Notes under the pieces: generated by a model | Seen by the model: the letters and a program-made list of their open reading frames with translations, nothing else | What the model was told of the DNA's origin: nothing | Database searches by the model: none | Part shown: positions 31,847 through 43,449 of the stretch, in pieces | Numbering within the stretch: position 1 is the stretch's first letter | How the letters are laid out: every line of letters begins with the position of its first letter | Position numbers and translations under genes: made by a program | NCBI GenBank assembly: GCA_030704615.1 | Contig: CM060733.1 | Location: 53,384,001-53,448,000 of the forward strand | From: Takakia lepidozioides | Taxonomy: Eukaryota > Streptophyta > Takakiopsida > Takakiales > Takakiaceae | Reading direction: 5' to 3' | Length of the DNA stretch: 64,000 nucleotides

Positions 31847-34800
31847 ATGAGTGATGAAAGAGAAGCTAGACTCCAGAGATATTCAGCAAAAAGAGAAAGT
31901 TATCTGAAAGCTAATTATCCATATCTTTGGGAGAGAGGAATAGACATAGGGGAATCATCTGGACCTCTCACACCATTAAGATCAGAGAGTACATCACCCA
32001 TACCGGAAGAACTAGAGTTGGATGCCACTCCTTCTTTTTCTTTGCAAGAAAGATTAAGGGAATTGGTACGGAAGAAGATCAACCACGAGGTGAAAGATCT
32101 GAGGTACATCCCTGGATAAAAGATTTGACAGAAATCTTTGATAAGAGTTGGCATGGAACACCAAAAGCAGGAACTCCAGTTTCTGAGACGGAAGATGAAG
32201 AAGGAGGAGAGGATGTGGCAGAGCCAACGGAGAGTTCAGACTCTCCAACACCATTGCAGTTGAGTTACATGAGTGAAGAAGAAACCCAAGGGCAGAACTT
32301 GGAGGATGAAAACAGAGAGAAGAAATTGGAAGAGGAAGAGTATGAAGAAGTAGACCCAACAGCTGAGGTTGAGACTACAACCAGGACATCCCAACCCGTT
32401 GGACCTGGATCAAGTGGAGCACTTGGATCACAGGCCAACGAAGGTGTCGGCTCAGGGGGATCAGGCGGGCAGCCTGGATCTGGCTCTGGGGGGACAGGGA
32501 GTGTGGGAAGTAGTGCAACTGGAGCTGGGAATACTGTGAATATAGTGGGGCCAGTAGCAGGGAGTGCTCAGGGGCCACCACTTGGTGGAAGTTCCACCAC
32601 AACTACAACAGGTCCTCAAGGACCAGCACCAGCAAGGGGGCCAGCATCTGTCAGTGGGCAGAAGGTAGGGCCACAGATGGCGTTACAACCAACACGGGCA
32701 AAACCACCTTTTCCAATATATTCAGGAAAAGGGGATCCTGATGTACACATTAGCCAATTTGAGCACATGTGTATTGTGAACAATGAGAATGGCGATGATG
32801 CCAAGATGAGACTGTTTCCTTGTTCACTTATCAAGAAAGCAAGTGAATGGTATGCAAGATTCCCTGATAATCATTTCCTAACCTGGAATGGCTTGAATAC
32901 AACATTCCGAAATAGGTTCAGGACAAGTAAAACTGAGGATGAAGTGTATGGAAGTTTACAACAGTTAAAGCAAAAGAAGCATGAAACTGTTGAGGAGTAT
33001 ATGGAAAAGATGGAATTGATGATGAAAAAGCTGGCTGCTGTACCAGCACCAGGTTTACAGAAGACTTGGTTTGTGAGTGGACTAAGACCAGAGTTGCAAA
33101 AGAAAGTGGATATGTTACCCCATAATACAGTGGAGGAGGCATTTGAAACAGCGAACAGAATTGAGCAATTGGGAATGCTCAGGAGAGAGAAAAGGGATGA
33201 TGAGGACTCTGAGGATGAGTCAGATGAGGAAGAAGAGCAAGAGCTGAAAAGGAAGAGTAAGAGGAAGGAGAAGTTGAAGAGGGATAACTATGAGAAAAGA
33301 TTAGAAGAAATCTTGAAGAAGTATGCCACAGAGGCTGCAACACATTGGAGGAAGGGTGTTTGGTGTGCAAAGTGCCAGAATGAAGGCCATACCACCACTG
33401 AATGCCACATGAAGGAGAAACACTGTACTATCTGTAAAATGGATAACCATTCTACTGAGAATTGTTACTACAACAGAAGGACAGCAGCTAGAGAACCTAG
33501 GCAAGTAAGGGTGCATCAAGTGCAGCCCCAGCCAAGAAGAAACAGTGATCAGGACCACTATGGTAGGCCTGGTGGTTATAACAATGGCATGGAAGGGAGA
33601 GGTAATCCAAGAGGGAATTACCAAGGAAATTCCAGAGGCAACTATCAGGGTAATCCAAGGGGGAATTACCAGCCAGGGAATCAGGATTACAGAAACAATC
33701 CCAGAACAGACCAAGGGCGAGGACCTAATGGGGAAGAACTGTGTTACTATTGTAATCAGGCAGGACATCGCAAGGCAGCCTGTCCATTCTGGATCAGACA
33801 CCAGAATGAGATGAGAGCTCCTGTGAATGAGGGGCCAGTGGTGGCAGCTCACATGGTTAGGCCATGTGTTGTACCAGAAGTAAGTACAATGATAGTAACG
33901 AGAAGCAAAGCCAAACTAATACCTCCAGTAGATGAGGAAGATGATGATAATGAAGATGGCAGTGATGTGCCTGAAGATGATGAGGCTTGGAGAGATGAGA
34001 AGGAACTGCACAAGGAAGTGGCAGATACCATAAGGGAAATGCAGAAGAGTACTGATATTCCTATGGCAGATTCCTCTGATTCTGAAAGAGAAGAGGAAGT
34101 GAGTGAGGATGAAGGGAAGAAAGAAGCTGCAGACATGCAGAGTAATGAAGGGACTTTGGCTGAAGTAATATGCCAGTCCAAAGCGGAGATTACCATTGGA
34201 CAGCTATTGGCTGTGGCACCTTATTGTAGACACAGGCTGTATCAAGCAATCAATCGAATTGCCCATGTGACAGGGAACACAGACCTGAACAGCAAGGTGA
34301 CCAGTTATAATGTGAAGCCGGAAGGGCGAGAAACAGTCATGGACTTTGATGATTCTATGCCAGTAATCCAATTGAGAATTGGAAGCACAGAACTAACTGA
34401 TGTACTGATAGATGGAGGCTCTGGAGTGAATATCATGACAGACCAATTAAGGCAGAAGCTTGGTCTAAGTAACATGAAACCAGCCCCATTTACAGTAACA
34501 ATGGCAGATCAAAGAAGTGTACAGCCATTGGGATTGATAAGAGGAGTTAAGATACAGATTCAAAAGATGATCTTTATGATCACAGTAACTGTGTTGAAAA
34601 TGGATGAAGTCATGGAAGCTTACTCCTTATTGTTGGGACGTCCGTGGCTGAAACAGGCCAGGGTATTCCATGACTGGAATTCCCAGTTACTAACTGTGCA
34701 TGATGGGATGCACAAGATACAAATTACCACTAAGAAATCTAGTAGATTACCTGCTACGAGAAGACCTCGAGGGGTCAGGGAGTATGACTGGAGGGGAGGA

Positions 34801-35676
34801 CTTGATGAGGAGCAGGAAGCTACCCTGTTCGCTGCACACCCAGAGTGGGAGCAGGTTGCAGAGATGCAGCTGGAAGGCCTAAGTTGTTTAAAAGGTATCT
34901 GCTGTGGTGTAGTGACAGCAACACCAATTGAAGGTGAAACAAGCAGTTACCCACCACATTTCTATGAAGAAAGAGAGGGAGAAATGGAAATCCTAGAGGA
35001 ACCAGCCACTGTGAGTTTACAGGATGAAGTGGTGACTGGTTGGACAATCACAGCTGATGAGCAGGTGAGAGAAGTGAATGTGGGAACTGAAGAGGAACCG
35101 AGGATGGTGAAGGTAGGGGCTGATTTGGAGCCAGAATTCTTTGAGGAAGCTAAGAGTTTGTTCATCAAATACAGAGATGTATTTGCTTGGAGCTACGAGG
35201 ATCTAAAAGGGATACCACCTGAGATCTGTCAGCATAAGATTGAACTGGAACCAGGGTCAGTACCAATCAAACAGGCAAGGTACAGAATGAATCCCAACTA
35301 TGCACAGAAGGTTGGAGAAGAGATCAAGAAGTTGGCTGAGGCTAAGTTTATATACCCGATAGAGTATACAACTTGGTTGTCACCCATTGTGATAGTTCCC
35401 AAGAAGAATGGTAAACTGAGAGTTTGTGTGAACTATAAGAAGTTGAATGCTTGCACGAAGAAAGATCCTTTCCCTTGCCATTCACAGAAGCGGTATTGGA
35501 CACTGTGGCAGGCCATGAGATGTACTCATTCATGGATGGCTTCAGTGGTTATAATCAAGTGCAAGTGGCAGAAGAAGACCAGGGAAAGACAGCTTTCATC
35601 ACAGACTGGGGTGCTTATGCATACAAAGTCATGCCTTTTGGACTTTGTAATGCACCAGCAACCTTTCAGAGAGTGA
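31847..35676 (+). pseudogene. gag-protease-reverse transcriptase (5' part of polyprotein)
   Basis: Gag probably begins at 31847 (MSDEREARLQRYSAKRES). Its frame ends at 32119, and the continuing open frame (from 31927 to 35676) takes over near 32100, implying a small frameshift. Then come acidic and Gly-rich linkers and the gag core (KPPFPIYSGKGDPDVHISQF, WYARFPDNHFLTWNGL). Two CX2CX4HX4C knuckles in tandem (CAKCQNEGHTTTEC, CTICKMDNHSTENC) are followed by a third (CYYCNQAGHRKAAC). The aspartic protease motif is LIDGGSGVNIM, and the reverse transcriptase N-terminus is LSPIVIVPKKNGKLRVCVNY. The frame is broken at about 35475 in a T run, after which reverse transcription domains continue in another frame. 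Confidence 0.85.
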
Positions 35677-38246
35677 TAAGTGAATCTTTTCATGAGTATC
35701 TGGATGATTTCATGCAGGTGTTCTTGGATGATTTCAGTGTGTACAGCTCTAAGAATGAGCACTTGCATAAATTGGAGTTATGTTTGGCCAGATGCAGGAT
35801 GAGAGGTCTGGGCCTGAATCCAGAGAAGTGTACTTTCTGTGTGAACTCAGGGGTGCTTTTGGGACACATTGTGTGTAAGAGGGGACTTCTTGTGGATCCC
35901 AGGAAGACAGAGGCCATTAAAGCCTCTCCACCACCAGTAAATGTTAAGAGTCTAAGGAGATTCCTTGGACAAACCAGTTATTACAGAAGATTTGTCAAAA
36001 GGTATGCACAGATAGCAGCACCATTGAGCAAGCTTCTGAAGAAAGATGCAGTGTTTGCATGGACAGCTGAATGTCAACAGGCTTTTGAGGAACTTACATT
36101 GTCAGTAACAACTACACCTGTGCTGATTAACCCTCACTGGCATGTAGTATTTCATGTTCACTGTGATGCCTCAGGAGAAGCGTTGGGAGCGGTGTTAGCC
36201 CAAAATGTTACAGGAAATATAGATTCACCTGTGTACTATGCTAGCAGGTTGATGAACAGTGCTGAAAGGAACTATAGCACAACTGAAAGAGAAGCACTGG
36301 CAATGATTTATGCAGTCAAGAAATTCAGGCATTACCTATTGGGAAGAAAGTTTATGTTTTATGTGGATCACCAGGCTCTGATATATCTGGTGAACAAACC
36401 TTTGATAAGTGGAAGGATAGCAAGGTGGTTAATAATCTTGCACGAGTTTGAGTTCGAAGTTGTTTACAAGCCTGGCCGTTTGCATCTTGTGGCAGATCAT
36501 TTGTCACGCCTAACAACAGGAGAGCCCGCCACAGGAGTAGACGACCAATTACCTGATGCGAGTTTATTTGCAATGGAGGTGCAGGGAAGTGCAGATGAAT
36601 GGTTAGATTGGCAGTGGCCAATCAGATACTACCTTACTCATGGTCAGTGCCCACCTAGTTATGGTAAGGAGCAGAGGAAGAGAATCGCTATCAAGGCTTT
36701 ACCTTATACTATGGTAGGGGGCAGAATGTATAAGCTAGGACCTGATGGAGTACTTAAACGATGCTTGTACCACCATGAAGTAAATAAAGTTTTGGAGGAA
36801 GTTCATAAAGGAGTGGCTGGAGGTCATTTTGGAGAAGAGACTACCAGTAGGAAGATACTACTTGCAGGTTACTGGTGGCCTACTTTGTTCAAAGATGTAC
36901 ACAAGTATTGTCAGAGTTGTGATGAATGTCAGAGGCTAGGACCTTTGCAGAGATCTGGGAAGATGGCTTTGCATCCTACGATGCCTACTGAACCATTTCA
37001 GAAATGGGGACTAGACTTTGTTGGACCAATTAACCCACCAGCCAAGAATACACAGAACAAGTACATAATTACAGCCACTGATTATACTACGAAGTGGGTG
37101 GAAGCTAAAGCTCTGAGGGACAACACAGCCAAGTCCACAGCAAGGTTCCTGTATGAGAACATACTTACACGATTTGGCTGTCCCCTGGAATTTATCAGTG
37201 ACCAGGGAAGTCACTTCATTAATGAGACCATTGAACTATTGACTAAAGAGTTCATGATTGTGCATAGGAAGAGTACAACATATTACCCACAGGGTAATGG
37301 GCAGGCAGAGGCTACCAACAAAATACTATGTACTATCTTGGCTAAGATAGTCAATGCAAACAGAACGGATTGGGATACAAAGCTGCTGACAGCTTTGTGG
37401 TCATACAGGACTTCATATAAAGTCACCACTAAGTATACACCATTCCAATTAGTTTATGGTATGGAAGCTTTACTTCCAGTGGAATTCTTGTTACCTACCA
37501 TGAGAACTGAATGGGGAAAGAGAATGGAATTGGAAGATTCAATTAAGGTCAGGAAACATGAATTATACCATGTGGAAGAAGTACGTGCTGATGCAGCTGA
37601 TAACATGACCAGAATTCAGATGAAGAGGAAGGAACAGTTTGATGAAGGCAAATTAAAGACTTTTAAGACGGGAGATTTGGTTCTCTGGTTGCAGAAGAAG
37701 GGGAAGATTAAAGCTTCTAAGCTTAAATCACCATGGAAAGGACCTTATGTCATACAGAAGATGTATGATAACAACACCGCCATGTTACAAACCATTAACA
37801 AAGAGATGCTGGGAAGAGTCAATGCCAATAAGTTGAAAGGGTACAGTGGTATCCATGACAAACCATTGCAGCACGATTTGCATGTTGAAACGCAAAAGCA
37901 GTCACGGGCTGCGCCAGTGATACCAACGGAGTATGGAGCACTTGTCGTTAAGCCGAGCGTGTATGACCAAGGCAGGAAGTACAAGTGTCACACAGCCTAT
38001 CACAGCCCATCACAGTGTCACACAGCCCATCACAGCCCATCACAGCGTGACACAGCCTATCACACCCCACCACAGTGCCACACAGCCTGTCAGAGCCCAA
38101 CACAACCCATACAGATTACACAGTCCATAGGGTCAATGACAGGTGGACGCGAATTAACGTTAGAAAAGTGGCCAGTGAAGAGGAAGTTTGGAAGTCAAAC
38201 TTGGAGAATATGCCATGCGGAGAGGGGAAGTCGGGGGCATGTTTAG
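35451..38246 (+). pseudogene. Reverse transcriptase, RNase H and integrase (3' part of pol)
   Basis: It continues pol in a shifted frame. The reverse transcriptase core has FMDGFSGYNQ, FGLCNAPATFQR and the catalytic FLDDF (YxDD class). RNase H has HCDASGEALGAVLAQ and STTEREALAMIYAVKKF. The integrase has a zinc finger (H-x4-H...CQSCDECQRL), then DFVGPI, FISDQGSHF and QGNGQAEATNK for the D, D and E of the active site. A GPY-like C-terminal module has KSPWKGPYVIQ. No chromodomain follows. The last about 80 codons run into CACAGCC-type repeats and are probably not part of the enzyme. Enzyme roles: copying RNA to DNA, removing the RNA strand, and inserting into the host. Confidence 0.88.
37984..38112 (+). 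repeat. CACAGCC-type tandem repeats after integrase
   Basis: Degenerate units of TCACAGCCCA/TCACACAGCC (about 10 and 20 bp) repeat across this stretch. The same CACAGCC-with-CATCACAG/CAGTCACAG pattern occurs inside both LTRs (30485-30620, 43310-43449). The internal array therefore shares its unit with the LTRs. Confidence 0.75.
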
Positions 38247-38270
38247 AAATGGACACGTGCCCACTAAGGC

Positions 38271-38783
38271 GTGGCACACCGCACTGCATCAATTGCAAAA
38301 AAAAGGTCTCATCATGCAAACGGACAAATCGGGCCGTCAAAGTACCTACCCGGTACAACAGCTAATATTAATTGTGGGCCCATTAATGCATTCAGTGTAA
38401 GGGTAACGGAACCCTTTCCGAGTACAGAAAAGGGAAACCTATGCCACATGTGCTGTCCTACTGGACATTCCAGGTGGGAATGTCCATGGAGGGGGGTGGA
38501 ATTAAGAAATTACCTAAGTAGTCCACAGCCAATCATGAGTGCGAATTACATGCAGGTGGTTCCCTCCAAGAAACAAGAACAAGAAATAGGAAGTGTTATG
38601 AGCGGAAGAGTCGGGGTGGCTCTGAATAGCCAAGGTCTCGACGGAAGGGGCAATCAAAGCACTAGTTCTGTAGCTATGACAGATGTAACGGATTACACAC
38701 TCGCTTTACTTCTCACGCAGTGGCACAAGGTCGGAAGCATTGAGAGTACATTTTCTCTCACTCGATACTTGCAAGCCCCATAG
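38271..38783 (+). other. Open frame with an isolated CCHC zinc knuckle
   Basis: CHMCCPTGHSRWECPW has the C-x2-C-x4-H-x4-C spacing of a retroviral-type zinc knuckle, here downstream of integrase. The rest of the 170-codon frame is not recognised. It may be part of the extra 3' coding region or a captured gag fragment. A nucleic-acid-binding role follows from the motif only. Confidence 0.4.
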
Positions 38784-38828
38784 GCTTACACGCACTTACC
38801 TGTTCCATTCTGTGCCAACCATACCTTC

Positions 38829-41193
38829 ATGCTCTGTGCCCTGCAAGCTTTCCTTCAGCTGTTTCAAACAAAGCCTTTTTGTTTGTCTAGAATGAAGAGA
38901 ATGAGGGGAATGGAGGATATCAGGGTGAAGAGCACCACGATTCTGCAGAAGCAAACAATTGCAGCACCGCAGGCAGTACAGCTGCTAAGGGAGTTGCGAT
39001 TGGAGGGGCTGCTATGCAAGGACTGGTCCTTGCATCATCGGCAGTATATGATTCAATTTCTTCAGAACTTTGAGCCTCGGACGGGAGTTATTCAGGTGAG
39101 GGGAGTAGATATAGAAATTACTCCCCAGTACCTGCAGCAATTGTTTGATTTGCCATCAGGTCATGTGGATGTGGATGAGCACAGGGCAAGATTGCAGATA
39201 GGGAATTTGTTCCAAGAAGGGAGTTTCTTTAAAACTCAAGGTTACGCTTGTACCAAAGCCGAGTACCCAGGGCTTAGGGAAGTTGGTCAAATATTGAACG
39301 TTCTGTTTGCCATGAAACAGAACCAACAGTATTTGAGCAAGTCATTCACAGAGGAGATCCTGAAAGCTTTGAGGGGAGAGGATGTCACTTGGGCGGAGTT
39401 AATGTACAATGGACTGGTGGACGAGATGAAGAGGTTACAGGGCATTGCTGCTAAGTCTCCGATCATTGTGTCTGGTCCAGTCATTGCCCAAATAATTCTT
39501 GATTCTTGCATACTTGATACTCGGGAACGTAAGGAGATGAGAGTGTTTGAGGCAGAAACCACTGCAATTGAAGAGCAGGGCTCTTCATATAGTGAGGGTG
39601 GACTGGCAGGGCAACACCAGTCTAAGAGACAGAAGCGGGGTATGACTGTAGTGGCGGATCCACTGGCTTCACGGAAACCGCACGATGATGTTTCCCAAGC
39701 TCTTGTGCAGGATGGGGCACAGCAGCACAGAAGGCTGTTATTATTGGAAGCACGGCCTTCGGAGAGGGAAGAGGAAGTCAATTCGATACCACAGCCACCA
39801 CAACCAATTGACTCAGTTGTTTTAGAGGTTCCACAATTAGTACATGCTGTGACATCACCCCCAATTGCTCTGGAAGAAGAAAGGTTGGACATTCCCACTA
39901 CAGAGAAGGTCGTGGCCGAAATTGAGAAGGGTGACCTTCTCTATGAAAACTCTGGCTTGGTAAGGGAATCAGTGATTCGTGCAGCAGTTGTCCAAGGAAA
40001 ACCCTGCTGTGCATGTAATACCCACACCTGTGACGGAGGTACCAGGGGTAGAATATCAGGACACTGCAGCACCTGTGGAGGATGAGGTGGTTCAGGAAGA
40101 GAATCTGGTGGGGCAATGGCCTGAATGGTTGGTGAGGCATCACACTGTGGAGGATCAGGGAGAACAGCAGCAAGTTCAGCATGATGACCCTCAGCAGGCC
40201 ATGCTTATGAGTTCCATAAGTAGAACACTTAATTTGTTGGGCACTTATGTGAAATCCCATGTTCCATCTACCCAATTGGCAGCTTTGAGGAATGAACTCA
40301 GGAAGGAGTTTGAGGCTCAAATTGCCAGTGAGTGTGCTAACAAGGTAGATAAGGAGGTCAATCTCAAGTTACAGCAAGAGTTGGAGGACACAAAGGCTGC
40401 TTTGCAGTTGGCCAAGGGACATTTGATTGAAGCAGGCCTCGAGCAGGACCAGTTGCATGAAGCACATAAGCAACAGTTATACCAAATGCAGGTGAAGCAT
40501 GAGGGCAAGTTGCAAGAAGTGAATGTACTACATACAGAGTTGCAGGAAGTACATGAGAAGATGACCATACAATGTGCTACACTCACAACTACTCTTGAGC
40601 AAACTGCATTAGAAGTTAACAGACAAGGGGAGAGATGTATGAAGGAAGAAGCATAGATAATAGAGCAAGCGAAACTCATTGTTCATATGAAGAATACAAT
40701 CTGTCGCAATGAGAATACTTTCAAACAATACAGACAGGTTGAGGCTGACCAGGAGAGGTACATCCTGGAATTGCAACAAACAGTCATGGTCAATAGAAAT
40801 GAACTCTCTGTGGCTAACAAGGCTTGGAAGGAAGCCAATAATCTGGCTGCTGCCTATGCGAGTTTGGTTGAACCCCATGCGAAGCGCATGGAGGCTTTAC
40901 AGCAGCAGTTAGATGTGTACAGACTCACGGAGGAGCAGACTCTCAGGGGTGCCACACACGACTTGGTGGATAACCACCTTATGCAGGTCTGGTTAGCACA
41001 AGGGCCGGTGGAAGGCAAAGCACCACGGAAGCTCACCCAGGGCGAGATGAATGAGCTCAGACTGCAGGTGTAGAACATTGCCACAACTACTATAGACAAT
41101 GTCTATAGTAGAATAGCGGAGCTACAGGAGGATGTAGAAGGCTTGCAGACTCAGGTGGATGACCTGAGTTCAAATATTGACAAGAGAGTCTTT
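38829..41193 (+). pseudogene. Extra retrotransposon coding region, 5' part (coiled coil)
   Basis: An open frame 38829-40085 (LRLEGLLCKDWSLHHRQYMI, VRGVDIEITPQYLQQLFDLP, VFEAETTAIEEQGSSYSEG) passes by a frameshift near 39,970 into a second frame. That one continues to 41193 across TAG codons at 40654-40656 and 41071-41073. The second part is strongly heptad-like (LKLQQELEDTKAALQLAKG, LHTELQEVHEKMTIQCATL, IAELQEDVEGLQTQVDDL), predicting a long coiled coil. No homology recognised. Frames stay open for hundreds of codons between lesions, so this was a real protein. It is read toward, and continues after, the nested transposon at 41194-41895. Confidence 0.55.
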
Positions 41194-41895
41194 GTGTCGC
41201 GCACCTAACTTCGGTAAGCTTCCCTTCAAGTCATAGTTACTCGCTTTGATGCGCGCGCCTGACTCCCAACCTGGCTCACCAGGACATAACGGTCCCCCTT
41301 CGCTTCCCACTAAACCCTCCACCTATTTGGGACTAGGAGAATTCTCTTTGGTAGATGGCAGTCCGGAACAGCTCCCCACTCTTTGGTCGCTTTCCGGCTC
41401 GCTCGCTTACTCACTAGTTTTTGGTCACCAACGGGCTTGCACCGTTCTCGGGGTCACTACTCCCCTTATATATACTTTTGTAGCTGTCCGCGGGGGTTTC
41501 ACAACCAGCCATGCCATTTTATGGCGAACCACCATGAAAACCCTCGACTCCCGGTGATGAGTCGCGGTGAGTCTTGGCCCACTCACCACGGCCCCTCTGG
41601 ACCGTGATGAGTCCCAAGACTCCCCACGACTCCCACCACGAGGTCTCCGCCCCCATGGTGAGTCCTATGCCATCCCCACTAAGTCCCGCTAAGCTACCAC
41701 CACCCCTTGTGGAGCCACCCCCACTGCAACCCGGTGTGCGGGGCTCCACCTAGTGAGCGCCTCCGCCTCCTTGAGTGCCTTGGGCACTCAAGGGTGCTTC
41801 AGCCCCCCATACCTATCGCTGCTGCTGCCCCCACCACAGGGGCAGCCCCTCATGTGTCCCGACCCCCCTGCCCTCAAGGCAAAGGGCCGCGACAC
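41194..41895. mobile_element. Non-autonomous DNA transposon nested in the retrotransposon
   Basis: The 702-bp insertion is bounded by inverted repeats GTGTCGCG/CGCGACAC (10 of the first 12 bases pair) and flanked by TTT at 41191-41193 and 41896-41898. Composition is C-rich with repeated TGATGAGTC/GACTCCC units, unlike its host. The coding frame on the left (ending VDDLSSNIDKRV) and on the right (beginning VPEEQLMATYLHARTL) are in register if the insert and one TTT are disregarded. That supports these borders. No transposase is encoded. Superfamily uncertain; a 3-bp duplication fits Harbinger- or CACTA-type elements. Confidence 0.72.
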
Positions 41896-43140
41896 TTTGT
41901 ACCTGAAGAGCAGCTGATGGCTACTTATTTACATGCCAGGACTCTAATTTTTCAGTCTTCTTCGCAAGGGGTGCAAGAGATACCAGTGGTAGAAGGGCCA
42001 GTGGTACCAATACCACAGCAAGTGACTGTGCAGGTAGCTGACCCTGTTGTTACTACAGCCACACCACAGCCTAAGGTATGGGGGGATGCTGCTTTTAACC
42101 CACCTAAGACTCCTGCTGCACGGGAGTACAGTCGGGCTATGATTATGCCCTTCAACCAAATTCCCATTTTGTTGGATTTGGCTTGGAAGGAATTTAGTCC
42201 TCCGCAGTCATTGGCACATTACTACCAGATCATGCGCATTTGGCTGCCAGTGGCAACTAGGACTAAGGTTCTTCCGAACAATCGACCCATTGAGGATCAT
42301 CACTTTGCGAGGTACTGGTCTGAAGCAGGTACCATGTTGAAGGAATTAATTGCCTTCCAAGTTGTACATGGGTACATTTATACCAAGACCAAGGAGGTAT
42401 CAAGTATTGTCATGGGCTGTGGATTATACTATGCTGCTTGTTTTCTGACACATTATCACATTGAGCAGCAGAGGATGCAATCCCGATTTCTGAGTTATTC
42501 CAGTGGGGATCATTGGGTCTTACCTTCAGTGCCACCTCATATGTACCTATATGATGCAAAAGTTATGATGCAGAAGGATTCCCAACTTCGTTCATGGTTT
42601 CATTCGGCATGGAACAATTTGACAACACAGAAATTCGGCCCTGAGGATATTTTCTTTAAGGGACATGAGGCATGGAAATACTTACACTGTTCCAAAGTCA
42701 TTGGCACACCTCTTACCTTTACAGATAAGGAGTTGAGGACGTTTACTAATTTTGCTTGCCAGCGCTTACAACAAGTTGTACAATTTAAACTTCCAGATAT
42801 GGTCGGACCACATTGTATGCCACATAGGATTCCACTTAAAGTTCGGCCGTTAAAACACCTAAGGGGAGACGAGGATTTTGATACTACTGTTTCTTCAGCG
42901 GACTCTTTTGACATGGCAGAGGACTATGCACTTTATATGGCAGAGAAGAAACGACGGGGATCTCCTATGCCTGAGAGGTTACCTCGTTATCAGCCAAAGG
43001 AGGGTCAGACATTTCCAAGTAGTGCTCAATCATCTCCGTCAACCAGTGACAGGACTCGGGCTCGCATACGGAGTCCTTCACGAGACTCTCACCGTCAGAA
43101 GGGTGCTTGTTCACAAAGGTTTGCTAATCCCAAACAGTAA
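41896..43140 (+). CDS. Extra retrotransposon coding region, 3' part
   Basis: Open frame of about 414 codons following the nested element. It contains WKEFSPPQSLAHYYQIMRIW, FARYWSEAGTMLKELIAFQV, YTKTKEVSSIVMGCGLYYAA and a Ser/Arg-rich end (RIRSPSRDSHRQK). I recognise no domain. Its end is 22 bp before the polypurine tract. In some Ty3 lineages such a 3' region encodes a capsid- or envelope-like protein, but I see no signal peptide or membrane segment, so no such claim is made. Confidence 0.55.
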   Translation, partial: FVPEEQLMATYLHARTLIFQSSSQGVQEIPVVEGPVVPIPQQVTVQVADPVVTTATPQPKVWGDAAFNPPKTPAAREYSRAMIMPFNQIPILLDLAWKEFSPPQSLAHYYQIMRIWLPVATRTKVLPNNRPIEDHHFARYWSEAGTMLKELIAFQVVHGYIYTKTKEVSSIVMGCGLYYAACFLTHYHIEQQRMQSRFLSYSSGDHWVLPSVPPHMYLYDAKVMMQKDSQLRSWFHSAWNNLTTQKFGPEDIFFKGHEAWKYLHCSKVIGTPLTFTDKELRTFTNFACQRLQQVVQFKLPDMVGPHCMPHRIPLKVRPLKHLRGDEDFDTTVSSADSFDMAEDYALYMAEKKRRGSPMPERLPRYQPKEGQTFPSSAQSSPSTSDRTRARIRSPSRDSHRQKGACSQRFANPKQ

Positions 43141-43161
43141 ACCGTGAGGACACGGCTTTTT

Positions 43162-43178
43162 GAGAGGGGGAGGGGTAA
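43162..43178 (+). other. Polypurine tract
   Basis: GAGAGGGGGAGGGGTAA lies directly before the 3' LTR start, the expected plus-strand priming site. Confidence 0.8.
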
Positions 43179-43179
43179 A

Positions 43180-43449
43180 TGTTAGAGGGCTGCTTGGGAC
43201 TTAGACGCTTTTACGGGTTCTGTGGGGTACCCTTAATTTTTGCGCAGACTGAGACCAACAGGAGCCTTAGGGGTGGCAGTGGCAGACTTTAGGGGGGTTA
43301 TACAGCCCGACACAACTTTACACAGCCAGTCACAGCCGCCACAGCTTCGCACAGCCCGACACAGCTTTACACAGCCAGTCACAACCGCCACAGCTTCGCA
43401 TAGCCCGACACAGCTAGTCACAGCCCGCCACAGCTTTGCACAGCCAGTC
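43180..43449 (+). repeat. 3' LTR, truncated
   Basis: The first 270 bp match the 5' LTR from 30357 (both begin TGTTAGAGGGCTGCTTGGGA). After CACAGCCAGTCA, similarity stops apart from AGAATGAGAGCA, which also occurs at about 30831 in the 5' LTR. The copy has therefore lost roughly 600 bp by deletion or truncation. Confidence 0.75.

Larger units (their letters stand above)
30357..43449 (+). mobile_element. Ty3-type LTR retrotransposon, Tat/Ogre-like, 3' truncated
   Basis: Layout: 5' LTR, primer-binding site, extra ORF1, gag, protease, reverse transcriptase, RNase H, integrase, a further coding region of about 4.5 kb, polypurine tract, partial 3' LTR. Pol order (RT-RH-IN) is Ty3/gypsy. There is no chromodomain after the integrase, and the primer-binding site resembles that of Tat/Ogre elements, which also carry an ORF upstream of gag. 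No target duplication can be checked because the 3' LTR is cut. Frameshifts, TAG codons and a nested 702-bp transposon show this copy is inactive. Confidence 0.88.

Noticed and set aside
41896-43140. Envelope-like protein in the retrotransposon
   Set aside because: No signal peptide or membrane segment visible; position alone is not evidence.
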